Assembly: GCA_019246575.1 (NCBI GenBank)
Contig: JAFAQG010000598.1
Span: 1 to 9,760 of the forward strand
Direction of reading: 5' to 3'
Source of the DNA: Acidobacteriaceae bacterium
GTDB taxonomy: Bacteria > Acidobacteriota > Terriglobia > Bryobacterales > Bryobacteraceae
DNA: 9,760 nucleotides
Shown here in pieces: positions 1 to 6,219 of this stretch. The first letter of the stretch is position 1; each line of letters begins with the position of its first letter. The notes beneath the pieces were generated by a model. The model saw nothing but the letters and a program-made list of their open reading frames with translations. It was not told the origin of the DNA and did no database searches. Both the position numbers and the translations under genes were made by a program.

Positions 1-1
1 A

Positions 2-937
2 CGGCGCGGAGCCCGCATCGGCCTGATCGCCCGTGACCGGGAGCGGCTCGACAGTGTGAAAAAAGAAGTCGAGGAGCAAGGCGGTAGAGCTCTGCCTCTC
101 TCTGTCGATGTCGCAAACGGGGACGATGTCGAGAAGGCCGCCGATTCGGTCGAATACGAACTCGGCCCGATTGACATCTGGGTCAACAATGCGATGACCA
201 CCATCTTCGCGCCCTTTACGGACATCACGCCCGACGAATTCAAACGCGCGACAGAGGTAACGTATCTGGGATTTGTCTACGGCACGATGGCAGCGTTGAA
301 GCGGATGTTACCGCGCGACCGCGGGACGATTGTGCAGATCGGCTCCGCGCTCGCGTACCGTTCGATACCACTGCAATCGCCCTATTGCGGCGCCAAACAC
401 GCCATCGTCGGGTTCACGGACTCAATACGATGTGAGCTGATTCACAACCGCAGCCACGTTCACATCACCGTCGTCCATCTGCCTGCGATGAACACACCGC
501 AATTTAGCTGGTGCCGCACGCGGCTTCGGCGCCATCCTCAGCCGGTGCCGCCCATCTTCACGCCGGAAGTGGCAGCAAGGGCCGTCTATTATGCCGCTCA
601 TCATCGAAGACGTGAGATTTTTGTGGGTGGTCCGACAGTAAAAGCCATCTACGGCCAGGACATACTTCCCGGTGTTGCGGACCGGTATCTAGGCCGGCAC
701 GGCTACGATTCCCAGCAGACCTCCGAACCGGTGTCGGACAGCCGTCCCGATAATCTCTTCGAACCGGTGCCCGGACCATATGCCGCACACGGAATTTTTA
801 CGGAACAGGCGAAAGATTGCAGCCTGCAGAGCTGGTTCGACCTCAATCGCAAGCCGCTTGGAATTGCAGCCATGAGTGTCGCCGGAGCTGTCGTCTTGTT
901 GTGGAAGAAACCGCGGTTATGGCCTAGTCTTCGGTAA
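2..937 (+). CDS. Short-chain dehydrogenase/reductase (SDR), 5' end outside window
   Basis: This is an NAD(P)-dependent oxidoreductase of the SDR superfamily with unknown substrate. The frame is open from base 2, so the GTG at 56 is internal and the Rossmann TGxxxGIG motif lies upstream of the window. Numbering from that GTG, the NNA motif is at 44-46 (NNAM rather than the usual NNAG), the catalytic Ser is S97, and the YxxxK motif is Y110/K114, exactly 13 residues after the Ser. A long C-terminal part contains the conserved-looking stretch GYDSQQT and a Pro-rich segment. A hydrophobic stretch at about 266-283, followed by basic residues, may anchor the protein to the membrane. From memory it resembles the PRK07109-type SDR group, which has the same extension. 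It converges on the minus-strand operon with only 20 bases between stop codons and no clear terminator hairpin. Family assignment is firm; substrate and membrane anchoring are not. Confidence 0.93.
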   Translation, partial: RRGARIGLIARDRERLDSVKKEVEEQGGRALPLSVDVANGDDVEKAADSVEYELGPIDIWVNNAMTTIFAPFTDITPDEFKRATEVTYLGFVYGTMAALKRMLPRDRGTIVQIGSALAYRSIPLQSPYCGAKHAIVGFTDSIRCELIHNRSHVHITVVHLPAMNTPQFSWCRTRLRRHPQPVPPIFTPEVAARAVYYAAHHRRREIFVGGPTVKAIYGQDILPGVADRYLGRHGYDSQQTSEPVSDSRPDNLFEPVPGPYAAHGIFTEQAKDCSLQSWFDLNRKPLGIAAMSVAGAVVLLWKKPRLWPSLR

Positions 938-957
938 GACACGTGCGACCCTGTGCC

Positions 958-1281
958 TTACCGGGCCGGCGGTCGGAACAGAGATCGTAGTTGTTTAATG
1001 AGCTCCGCGAACGCGATGTAAATGTTCAGCAATCCCAAACCGCTGACTGCCCCCCTGAAGTAGCGGCTGAGCCAAAGCCACGACCACTCGCGCGAATGCG
1101 CCGGAAGCCAGTTCGAATTCCATTCGGGACGCCACGGCAGAATAAACAGGAACAAACCTAGCTCGAGCGCGAAGATAACCAGAGAGAACCCCAAAACGCG
1201 GCGGTGCCAGTGCTGCAGCCGTCCCGAGTTCTCGTTCCTTGCCGCTGGCTCAGCAGTCGCATGCGGCGTCTCGGTGCTCAT
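958..1281 (-). CDS. Small Trp-rich membrane protein, function unknown
   Basis: I do not recognise this 107-residue protein. It has a polar N-terminus (1-27), a strong hydrophobic helix at about 28-49, a loop rich in tryptophan (W50, W54, W58, W66, W68, W70), a second hydrophobic helix at about 76-94, and a short basic tail with RSLFRPPAR. Two membrane helices with both ends in the cytoplasm would fit the positive-inside rule, given the basic residues before helix 1 and after helix 2. Its ATG overlaps the rnhB stop codon in an ATGA, so it is probably translationally coupled and is the last gene of the ffh-rnhB operon. In many bacteria the gene after rnhB is yraN (a predicted nuclease); this protein has no resemblance to that family. 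The reading frame is credible because of the coupling, the TM pattern and the lack of any better frame on either strand. Confidence 0.75.
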   Translation of the reverse strand: MSTETPHATAEPAARNENSGRLQHWHRRVLGFSLVIFALELGLFLFILPWRPEWNSNWLPAHSREWSWLWLSRYFRGAVSGLGLLNIYIAFAELIKQLRSLFRPPAR

Positions 1282-2120
1282 TCGCCCGCCCTCGCGGCAT
1301 GGGGCGGCAATTCGTCGTCCATCTGAACTGATGTGCTTTCGACAGACGTAAGATCTCGCGGGACCTCAAGCTGTGATGGCACTCCTGCGGCATCGAAGAG
1401 TTCGCCCTGACTCGGCGGGTCCGTTATATACCCCGTCCAATGCACGTTGATGCTGGTTGCGCGCACCGGCTCGAAACTAAAACGGTGCAGCAGTGTCGGG
1501 CCGTGCTTGCGAAGCGCGCGCTTGTGATCCGGTGTCGAGTAACCTTTGTTTGCGGCAAGATTGTATTGCGGAAACACCCGGTCCCACTCGTTTAGACAGT
1601 TGTCGCGGTGTACTTTGGCGATGATCGACGCCGCAGCGATTGCACGGCAGCGCGCGTCGCCATCGATGAGCGGCAACTGCATTAGCGGTAAATCAACCGT
1701 GACTGCATCGATCAGCAGATAATCGGGTGCAAGCGAAAGCGCCTCAACGGCTCGCCGCATTGCGAGGCGCGAGGCCTGAAGAATGTTGATCTGATCTATC
1801 TCGAAGACGTCTGCGCCGCCGACAGCCCAGCAAATGCAACGCGACTTGATGTGCTCGACGAGCTCGGCTCTCGTCTTCGCGTCGAGAATTTTGCTATCAC
1901 GCAGGCCGCGAATGGGACGGAGTGGGTCGAGTAGGACGGCGGCCGCAAAAACCGGACCGAAAAGTGAGCCCCGGCCGACTTCGTCCACGCCGGCTATTCG
2001 AGTGAAGCCCTGTTCGCGAGCGATGCGTTCGTACGAGCTGACGCAGCGAATAGAGGTGCTACCGCCGCCCGGCGTTTTGCGGCGTGTGGACTCGAGCTTT
2101 CCGTCACCACCCTGAGCCAC
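1278..2120 (-). CDS. rnhB: Ribonuclease HII
   Basis: RNase HII cuts the RNA strand of RNA/DNA hybrids and starts removal of misincorporated ribonucleotides. The open frame runs back to 2231, inside rplS, but the most likely start is the GTG at 2120, 19 bases after the rplS stop, giving 280 residues; no good SD is seen, so coupling to rplS is likely. In this numbering the DEXGRG motif is GVDEVGRG with D46/E47. LRDSK follows, then the third acidic residue D138 in LLIDAV, and AAASIIAKVHRD with D173, so the four metal ligands are present. The GYSTPDH and HRFSF motifs also match. Two oddities are visible: the usual KGD tripeptide reads DGD, and a C-terminal tail of about 50 acidic/polar residues extends past the catalytic core. 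A roughly 40-residue N-terminal segment also precedes the core. The family call is firm; the start is uncertain. Confidence 0.93.
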   Translation of the reverse strand: MAQGGDGKLESTRRKTPGGGSTSIRCVSSYERIAREQGFTRIAGVDEVGRGSLFGPVFAAAVLLDPLRPIRGLRDSKILDAKTRAELVEHIKSRCICWAVGGADVFEIDQINILQASRLAMRRAVEALSLAPDYLLIDAVTVDLPLMQLPLIDGDARCRAIAAASIIAKVHRDNCLNEWDRVFPQYNLAANKGYSTPDHKRALRKHGPTLLHRFSFEPVRATSINVHWTGYITDPPSQGELFDAAGVPSQLEVPRDLTSVESTSVQMDDELPPHAARAGE

Positions 2121-2139
2121 GGCGCGCGGAGCAGAGCGG

Positions 2140-2490
2140 CTATTCGCGCTCTCGCAGGCGGGCAGCCTTGCCCTTGAGATTGCGCAGATAGTACAGCTTC
2201 GCTCGCCGAACGCGCCCGGTGCGTACCACATCGATGTGATCTATGACCGGAGCATGAACGGGGAAAATGCGCTCCACACCGTGGCCGAAGCTCACCTTTC
2301 GAACCGTGATGGTTTCGCCCATTCCGGTGTTCTTGCGCGCTATGACGGTCCCTTCGAAGGCTTGCAAACGCTCCTTGTCGCCTTCTCTAATCCTGACGTG
2401 TACGCGAATCGTATCGCCCGGACGGAACTCCGGATGCGCCGTCGCGCGGAAATTCTTACTGATGAATTTGCTGACAAGTGCGTTTTGCAT
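2140..2490 (-). CDS. rplS: 50S ribosomal protein L19 (bL19)
   Basis: bL19 sits at the 30S-50S interface of the ribosome and contributes to an intersubunit bridge. The 116-residue length is normal. Family signatures are visible: [26 protein letters not shown] near residues 22-47 (read as two short motifs, PGDTIRVHV and [11 protein letters not shown]), then the [19 protein letters not shown] block and the C-terminal [18 protein letters not shown]. The ATG at 2490 is preceded by an AGGT-type SD that overlaps the trmD stop codon (spacer of nine bases), so translation is probably coupled to trmD. The trmD-rplS pair is a classic conserved arrangement. Confidence 0.98.
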   Translation of the reverse strand: MQNALVSKFISKNFRATAHPEFRPGDTIRVHVRIREGDKERLQAFEGTVIARKNTGMGETITVRKVSFGHGVERIFPVHAPVIDHIDVVRTGRVRRAKLYYLRNLKGKAARLRERE

Positions 2491-2499
2491 GTTTGTTAC

Positions 2500-3198
2500 C
2501 TATTCATGGCGGCCGCCGATCAGATCGGGTCGAAGCCGCTCCGTTTTTTCGCGCGATGCGGCCCGGCGCCAGCGCTTGATCTCCTCGTGGTTGCCGCCCA
2601 GCAGCACATCGGGCACTTTCCAGCCGCGGAACTCCGCCGGCCTAGTGTACTGCGGGCAATCCAAAATTCCTTCGCTCTCTTCACTGAAGCTTTCATTCCG
2701 CGACGACTCTTCGTTACCCAGAACACCAGGCAGAAGCCTCGCGACCGTATCCACGATCACCGCCGCAGCCAATTCGCCGCCGCTCAAAACAAAGTCTCCG
2801 ATCGAGACTTCCTCGTCGGCCAAATACTTCGCCACCCTCTCATCGACGCCTTCGTAGCGGCCGCATATCAGGACCAGCTCTTCGCATCTTGCGAAATCTC
2901 GCGCCATTTCCTGCTCAAAGCGGCGGCCCTGCGCAGACAGAAGAACAACCTTCTGCCGCTCGGTTCTGTGAGGCACGATCGTTTCTACCGCCTGAAAGAT
3001 CGGGTCCGGCTTCAGAAGCATACCCTCGCCGCCCCCGAATGGCCGGTCGTCAACCGTCCGGTGGCGATCGTATGTCCAGTGTCGCAGATCGTGGATAGAG
3101 ATTTCCAAACGGCCGGACGACTGTGCGCGCCGGATCACGCCGTAATCAAATGGCCCGGCGAAGAATTCCGGAAAGATCGTGAGGATGTGAAATCTCAT
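2500..3198 (-). CDS. trmD: tRNA (guanine37-N1)-methyltransferase
   Basis: TrmD transfers methyl from S-adenosylmethionine to N1 of G37 next to the anticodon, preventing +1 frameshifting. The ATG at 3198 gives 232 residues beginning MRFHILTIFPEFF, the family's usual start; a GTG at 3216 would only add six residues. The deep trefoil-knot SAM site is seen as LLSAQG (86-91), ICGRYEGVDERV (111-122) and IGDFVLSGGE (133-142). The C-terminal tRNA-binding part has CPQYTRP, VPDVLLGGNH and the WRR/RPDL elements. The position that aligns with the proposed catalytic base Asp169 of E. coli appears to be Glu169 here (in NESF). The gene lies between rimM (27-base gap) and rplS (9-base gap). The identification is certain. 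Confidence 0.98.
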   Translation of the reverse strand: MRFHILTIFPEFFAGPFDYGVIRRAQSSGRLEISIHDLRHWTYDRHRTVDDRPFGGGEGMLLKPDPIFQAVETIVPHRTERQKVVLLSAQGRRFEQEMARDFARCEELVLICGRYEGVDERVAKYLADEEVSIGDFVLSGGELAAAVIVDTVARLLPGVLGNEESSRNESFSEESEGILDCPQYTRPAEFRGWKVPDVLLGGNHEEIKRWRRAASREKTERLRPDLIGGRHE

Positions 3199-3225
3199 GG
3201 GAGCGAATCGGGGCACGCCCGCGCG

Positions 3226-3741
3226 TTACAAATCCAAAAGGCCTTCCGGCAAATCGACAGTAATTGCCCGCGCTTCCAGATCCACATTGCACATCGCGCT
3301 AACGAACGGAATGAGCACCTGTTTTCCGTTCATGCTTAATTCCATGAGCGGTGGCCCGCCATATTGCTGCCAAGCGTCAAGCCTGCCCAGTTGCTTTCCC
3401 CTGTTCCGATCGACAACGGCGCAGCCAATCAGGTCTGTCTGGAAGAATTCGCCTTCGGGCAATCTTGCGCGCTCGCCGAACGGTACCCAAAGATCCGCGC
3501 CTCGAAACTGCTCTGCGGCGCTGATGGAATCCACGCCGGCCAGCTTCAGAACCCAATTTTCTTTATGCGGCCAAACGTGCGTGAACTCGACGGGAACGTC
3601 GGTCCCGTTCCTTAGCCGTGCACGCGCGGTCCTGAGATTTTCAAACCTTCCAGGGACATCGGTTTGCGATCGAGCCAGCAATTCGCCACGGTTGCCTCGG
3701 GGACGCAGTATTTCAGCGATAACAACCCTCCCGGTGTCCAT
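3226..3741 (-). CDS. rimM: 16S rRNA processing / 30S maturation factor RimM
   Basis: RimM binds ribosomal protein S19 and the 30S head domain during late assembly of the small subunit. The protein has 171 residues, typical for the family. The N-terminal RimM barrel begins with the RPRGNRGELLA motif (variant of RPHGxRGE) around residues 13-23 and continues through the PVEFTHVWPHKENWVLKL strand region. The C-terminal PRC-barrel covers roughly 95-171, starting at LIGCAVVD, with QQYGGPPLMEL and VLIPFV, and ends with the typical ITVDLPEGLLDL. The ATG at 3741 follows the khpA stop by 12 bases; the SD is weak (TAGAG). The upstream khpA, rpsP and ffh and the downstream trmD make a textbook assembly-factor neighbourhood. 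Confidence 0.96.
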   Translation of the reverse strand: MDTGRVVIAEILRPRGNRGELLARSQTDVPGRFENLRTARARLRNGTDVPVEFTHVWPHKENWVLKLAGVDSISAAEQFRGADLWVPFGERARLPEGEFFQTDLIGCAVVDRNRGKQLGRLDAWQQYGGPPLMELSMNGKQVLIPFVSAMCNVDLEARAITVDLPEGLLDL

Positions 3742-3753
3742 GGCTCTATGCGA

Positions 3754-4002
3754 TTACTCGAGGATTTCAAGCGAGAAGCGGCGATTCAGCTTGGTGCCGA
3801 CTGCGCCGAGCAAAGTGCGGATAGAACGCGCCGTGCGGCCTTGCTTGCCAATGATCTTGCCCAGATCTCCTTCCGCTACCCGCAGTTCGAAAACGGTTGC
3901 GTGCTCTCCGGACACCTCATTCACCACCACGCTTGCAGGCACGTCTACTAGCGCCTTGGCGATATCTTCTACCAGCGTCTTCACGCCGTTACTGTCGTTC
4001 AT
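3754..4002 (-). CDS. khpA: KH-domain RNA-binding protein KhpA
   Basis: This is a single type-II KH domain of 82 residues, the KhpA/YlqC family, a small RNA chaperone-like protein that in Firmicutes pairs with KhpB (EloR/Jag). The nucleic-acid-binding GxxG loop is at residues 52-55 (GKQG) inside [18 protein letters not shown], which is the family hallmark. The N-terminal half, [13 protein letters not shown] with VVVNEVSG, also fits. The ATG at 4002 has a good SD (GAAGG, spacer about seven bases). It sits in the usual slot between rpsP and rimM. The function in this lineage is inferred from the family only. Confidence 0.93.
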   Translation of the reverse strand: MNDSNGVKTLVEDIAKALVDVPASVVVNEVSGEHATVFELRVAEGDLGKIIGKQGRTARSIRTLLGAVGTKLNRRFSLEILE

Positions 4003-4018
4003 GTTGGCCTTCTATGTG

Positions 4019-4057
4019 CGCCGAAACCCGGCGATCCTTCGAGCTTCCAAAGAAGCT
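4019..4057 (-). other. Two small hairpins in the rpsP-khpA spacer
   Basis: In the 63-base gap between rpsP and khpA there are two adjacent perfect inverted repeats. One pairs AGCTTC (4042-4047) with GAAGCT (4052-4057) across a 4-base loop; the other pairs CGCCG (4019-4023) with CGGCG (4029-4033) across a 5-base loop. Neither is followed on the minus strand by a T run, so they are not ordinary intrinsic terminators. They may mark an mRNA processing or stability site that sets rpsP apart from the downstream genes; that role is inferred. Confidence 0.4.
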
Positions 4058-4065
4058 ACGCCGCT

Positions 4066-4323
4066 TTAAGCGAGCGCCGCGGGCTGCTGCGCAGGATTGT
4101 TCTTTAGCAGGCGGGTCACTGTGTCGGACGGCTGCGCGCCGTTCTTCAACCAGTGACTAATGCGCTCATGATTCAGCTGGATTTGCGCCGGCTTCGCAAC
4201 CGGATTGTAAAAACCGACCACCTCCACCGAACGGCTGTTCCGCGCCCGTTCCTTCTCAATCACCACCACCCGGTAAGTGGGCTTTTTCTTCGCGCCAAAA
4301 CGCGCCAGGCGAATTGCTAACAT
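4066..4323 (-). CDS. rpsP: 30S ribosomal protein S16 (bS16)
   Basis: bS16 is a structural and assembly protein of the 30S body. The 85-residue length is normal. The start, MLAIRLARFGAKKKPTYRVVV, is the family signature, followed by ARNSRSVEVVGFYNP and the region ISHWLKNGAQPSDTVTRLL. The ATG at 4323 has an SD of AAAAGGT seven or so bases upstream. The 70-base spacer to ffh is A-rich just before the SD. Together with ffh, rimM, trmD and rplS this is the conserved rpsP operon. Confidence 0.98.
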   Translation of the reverse strand: MLAIRLARFGAKKKPTYRVVVIEKERARNSRSVEVVGFYNPVAKPAQIQLNHERISHWLKNGAQPSDTVTRLLKNNPAQQPAALA

Positions 4324-4393
4324 CGTGACCTTTTCTTTTTCTTTCCTATTGTTGCAAAATGTGCCGCGGCTTGAGCTTTATCGGCGATAGCTT

Positions 4394-5755
4394 TCAAAAA
4401 CCGGGCAGCCCGGGCAGCTTCAGCTTAGCCATCTTTTTTCCGAGAAAGCCCATCTGGCCGGTCAAGCTCTTCATCATTTTACGCGCCTGCGCATATTCCT
4501 TCAGAAGATTGTTGACCTCCTGAACGGTCGTGCCGCTTCCCTTCGCGATACGCCGCCGGCGCGAACCGTTGATGATCATGTGATTCCGACGCTCTTTCGG
4601 CGTCATCGAATCAATGATCGCCACCACGCGGTCGATCTTGCTCTCGTCTAAATCGTCTTTGCTCACCTTCAGATCTTTCAGCGGGCCGATCTGGGGCATC
4701 ATCTCGAGCAGACCGCCGAGCGAGCCGAGCTTCCGAACCTGTTTGATCTGATCTCGGAAATCCTCCAGCGTGAACTCGTCTCCGAGGAGCTTCTCCTGCA
4801 TCTTCTCGGCGGTCTTCTCATCAAGCGTCTGCTGTACTTTGTCGATGAGCGAAAGCATGTCGCCCATGCCGAGAATGCGCGAGGCGACACGGTCTGGATA
4901 AAAAGCCTCGAGAGCGTCGGTCTTTTCGCCGACACCAACAAATTTCAGCGGCTGCCCCGTGATGGATCGTATCGACAACGCAGCACCGCCACGCGCATCG
5001 CCGTCCATCTTCGTGAGAATCACGCCCGTGATCCCGAGCCGCTTATGAAACTCATCCGCGGAGCGCACCGCGTCCTGGCCGGTCATGGCATCGGCGACGA
5101 ACAGGATCTCGGTCGGGTTGAGTGCTTCCTTGAGATCGTGCAGCTCCTGCATGAGCTGATCGTCAATGTGCTGCCGTCCCGCAGTGTCCACGAGCAGCAC
5201 ATCGCGTCCGGTCTGCATCGCCTCGCGGCGGGCCGACCGCGCGAGTTCAAGTGGCTTCGTCTCCTCCGCAGTCCCGTCGTAAATCGGTGTGCCGACGTTC
5301 TTCGCCAGAACACTCAACTGGTGGCGTGCCGCCGGACGGTACACGTCGACCGACACCAACTGAGGCTTCGATCCCTCTTTGGCCAGGAACCGTGCCAGCT
5401 TGGCGGCGCTGGTCGTTTTCCCCGAGCCCTGGAGTCCCACAATCAGCACGACGCTAGGCGGTTCGTTCCCAAACCGCAGCCTCGATTGATGGCTCCCGAG
5501 CATCTTCGTTAGTTCGTCACGAACGATCTTCACGACCTGCTGAGTGGGCGATAGAGCGGTCAAAACTTCTTCGCCCATGGCCTTCTGCTTCACCTGCTCG
5601 ATGAACTGCTTAACGACTTTGAAGTGAACGTCGGCCTCCAGCAGCGCCACACGAATCTCGCGCAGCGCTTCTTCCATGTTGGCCGCGGTCAATTTTCCTT
5701 CGCCGCGCAGGTTTTTAAACACCCGCTGCAGTTTGTCGGATAAGTTGTCGAACAT
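4394..5755 (-). CDS. ffh: Signal recognition particle GTPase Ffh (SRP54)
   Basis: Ffh binds 4.5S RNA and the signal sequence of nascent membrane or secreted proteins and delivers the ribosome to FtsY at the membrane. The 453 residues have the full domain order: N-domain helical bundle (1-95, MFDNLSDKLQRVFKNLRG start), G-domain with the P loop GLQGSGKTT at 107-115, DVYRPAA at 137-143, DTAGR at 190-194, TKMDGDARGGAA at 248-259 and GVGEKTD at 274-280, then a Met-rich M-domain (about 320-435) with the RNA-binding SRRRRIAKGSG motif near 398-408. It is the first gene of the minus-strand operon. The ATG at 5755 lacks a convincing SD (the preceding bases read GCGAAACCA), so initiation may rely on its structured leader. 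The SRP RNA gene itself was not found in the window. Confidence 0.98.
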   Translation of the reverse strand: MFDNLSDKLQRVFKNLRGEGKLTAANMEEALREIRVALLEADVHFKVVKQFIEQVKQKAMGEEVLTALSPTQQVVKIVRDELTKMLGSHQSRLRFGNEPPSVVLIVGLQGSGKTTSAAKLARFLAKEGSKPQLVSVDVYRPAARHQLSVLAKNVGTPIYDGTAEETKPLELARSARREAMQTGRDVLLVDTAGRQHIDDQLMQELHDLKEALNPTEILFVADAMTGQDAVRSADEFHKRLGITGVILTKMDGDARGGAALSIRSITGQPLKFVGVGEKTDALEAFYPDRVASRILGMGDMLSLIDKVQQTLDEKTAEKMQEKLLGDEFTLEDFRDQIKQVRKLGSLGGLLEMMPQIGPLKDLKVSKDDLDESKIDRVVAIIDSMTPKERRNHMIINGSRRRRIAKGSGTTVQEVNNLLKEYAQARKMMKSLTGQMGFLGKKMAKLKLPGLPGF

Positions 5756-5776
5756 TGGTTTCGCTAGGTTGCTCGG

Positions 5777-5856
5777 CAGTGCTAACGCACTGACAGCCGG
5801 TCTCAGAACCGGCTCGGAGTCTTGGACAGGGTCACCGCCCTACAGGATGGTAGGGC
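5777..5856 (-). promoter_or_regulatory. Three tandem hairpins in the ffh 5' leader
   Basis: Three perfect inverted repeats follow each other within 80 bases. In transcript order they are: GCCCTAC/GTAGGGC (7 bp, 6-base loop, 5837-5856), AGCCGGT/ACCGGCT (7 bp, 6-base loop, 5795-5814) and CAGTGC/GCACTG (6 bp, 4-base loop, 5777-5792). With a -10 box at 5864-5869 the mRNA would start almost at the first hairpin. The array could be a leader that controls the ffh operon or stabilises its mRNA, or an imported palindromic repeat (REP-like) that happens to lie here. The pairing is seen directly; the role is inferred. No U run follows any of the stems. Confidence 0.55.
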
Positions 5857-5863
5857 TTTAACG

Positions 5864-5892
5864 AGTATAGCGGAGGCGGACGTCAACGGCCA
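5864..5892 (-). promoter_or_regulatory. Possible sigma-70 type promoter for the ffh operon
   Basis: Reading the minus strand, a near-consensus -10 hexamer TATACT lies at 5869-5864. A TTGACG at 5886-5881 is a fine -35 match but only 11 bases away, which is too close; at the normal 17-base spacing the -35 would be TGGCCG (5892-5887), a weak match. The transcript would begin near 5857 and carry a leader of about 100 bases. The -10 is credible; the -35 is not settled. Confidence 0.4.
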
Positions 5893-5990
5893 TTCGGCGG
5901 TCCGTCTCTACTCCGGCGTTGAACAGTGAAGCCCGCCGGGGCCACCCTCACTCCCCAGTCACAAAAATCGGGAAAATTCTTTCTCTTTCG

Positions 5991-6044
5991 TTTTTACCGA
6001 CTTAGGTAATTTTTACCCGGTAAAAACGCGCGTGCAGCCGGTAA
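5991..6044 (+). promoter_or_regulatory. Cluster of TTACC/GGTAA inverted half-sites, probable operator
   Basis: TTACC or its complement GGTAA occurs at 5994-5998, 6005-6009, 6013-6017, 6019-6023 and 6040-6044. The middle pair forms the 17-base palindrome TTTTTACC-C-GGTAAAAA (6010-6026); the first pair forms TTACC-6 bases-GGTAA; and the octamer TTTTTACC is directly repeated at 5991 and 6010. The AT-rich block stands out from its GC-rich surroundings and lies about 50 bases upstream of the small ORF, where a promoter and repressor or activator site would be expected. No good -35/-10 pair was found, so the exact promoter is undefined. Confidence 0.45.
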
Positions 6045-6071
6045 CTTCGTGTGCGAAAGGGACCTCACCCA

Positions 6072-6161
6072 ATGCACATTTTCTCCTTCTTCTGCACCGG
6101 ACACGAGCCTATCATCATCGACGCGATCATCAGCGCAGTCCGCGCCGCTCTCGGCCTCTAA
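6072..6161 (+). CDS. Small ORF, 29-residue hydrophobic peptide, function unknown
   Basis: An ATG at 6072 opens a 29-codon frame ending in TAA at 6159-6161. A purine-rich SD, GAAAGGGA, lies about ten bases upstream, better than the SDs of most annotated genes nearby. The peptide starts MHIFSFFCTGHEP and ends IIIDAIISAVRAALGL; the second half would form an amphipathic or membrane-seeking helix, and five of the codons are ATC (Ile). A 29-base stem-loop begins 17 bases after the stop codon. It could be a leader peptide controlling the downstream CHAT operon by attenuation, a small membrane-active peptide, or chance. A GTG-started frame across the same region (6032-6223) looks random and Arg/Pro-rich. 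I do not recognise any homologue. Confidence 0.45.
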   Translation: MHIFSFFCTGHEPIIIDAIISAVRAALGL

Positions 6162-6177
6162 GGTTCGGGGTACCGCG

Positions 6178-6206
6178 GCCGGGTCCCACGCCGTGGGTAA
6201 CTCGGC
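6178..6206 (+). promoter_or_regulatory. Long GC-rich stem-loop after the small ORF
   Basis: GCCGGGT (6178-6184) pairs with ACTCGGC (6200-6206) with one G-U wobble, and inside it CCCAC (6185-6189) pairs with GTGGG (6193-6197) around a GCC triloop; only TA (6198-6199) is bulged. This makes a nearly continuous 12-bp stem. It is followed by TGTTTAAGAAGG, with just three Ts in a row, so it is at best a poor intrinsic terminator. Its position between the small ORF and the CHAT frame suggests attenuation or a translational barrier. Confidence 0.5.
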
Positions 6207-6219
6207 TGTTTAAGAAGGT

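Larger units (their letters stand above)
5756..6219. other. Divergent intergenic region between ffh and the CHAT operon
   Basis: About 460 bases separate the ffh start (minus strand) from the first possible start of the CHAT gene (plus strand), so both operons must be promoted from here. The ffh side (5756-5892) holds three hairpins and a candidate -10 box. The stretch 5893-5990 shows nothing I can name beyond a pyrimidine-rich run before 5990. The CHAT side (5991-6219) holds repeated TTACC/GGTAA half-sites, a small ORF and a long hairpin. No longer conserved protein frame was recognised here. Confidence 0.8.

Noticed and set aside
938..973. Bidirectional terminator between the SDR and the small membrane protein gene
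   Set aside because: Only 20 bases separate the stops and the nearest short palindrome (ACCG/CGGT) is weak, inside coding sequence and has no T run.
2236..3339. A 367-codon plus-strand frame opposite rplS and trmD
   Set aside because: It is antisense to two certain genes, has no recognisable domain and is rich in Arg/His/Ala as expected for the complement of GC-rich coding sequence.
3197..4069. A 290-codon plus-strand frame across rimM and khpA
   Set aside because: It is antisense to well-identified genes, Ser/Arg/Pro-rich and without any domain.
5777..5856. SRP (4.5S) RNA gene next to ffh
   Set aside because: The three separate short hairpins do not form the single long rod of SRP RNA and I see no conserved GGAA/GNAR-tetraloop and symmetric internal loop motif.
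5971..5994. GGAAAA followed by CGTTTT as an ECF-type promoter autoregulating the operon
   Set aside because: The distance between the two elements is about five bases too short for known ECF promoters, so the match is not convincing.
5926..6009. A GTG-started 27-codon frame in the intergenic region
   Set aside because: No SD, no distinctive composition, and it runs into the likely operator/promoter block.
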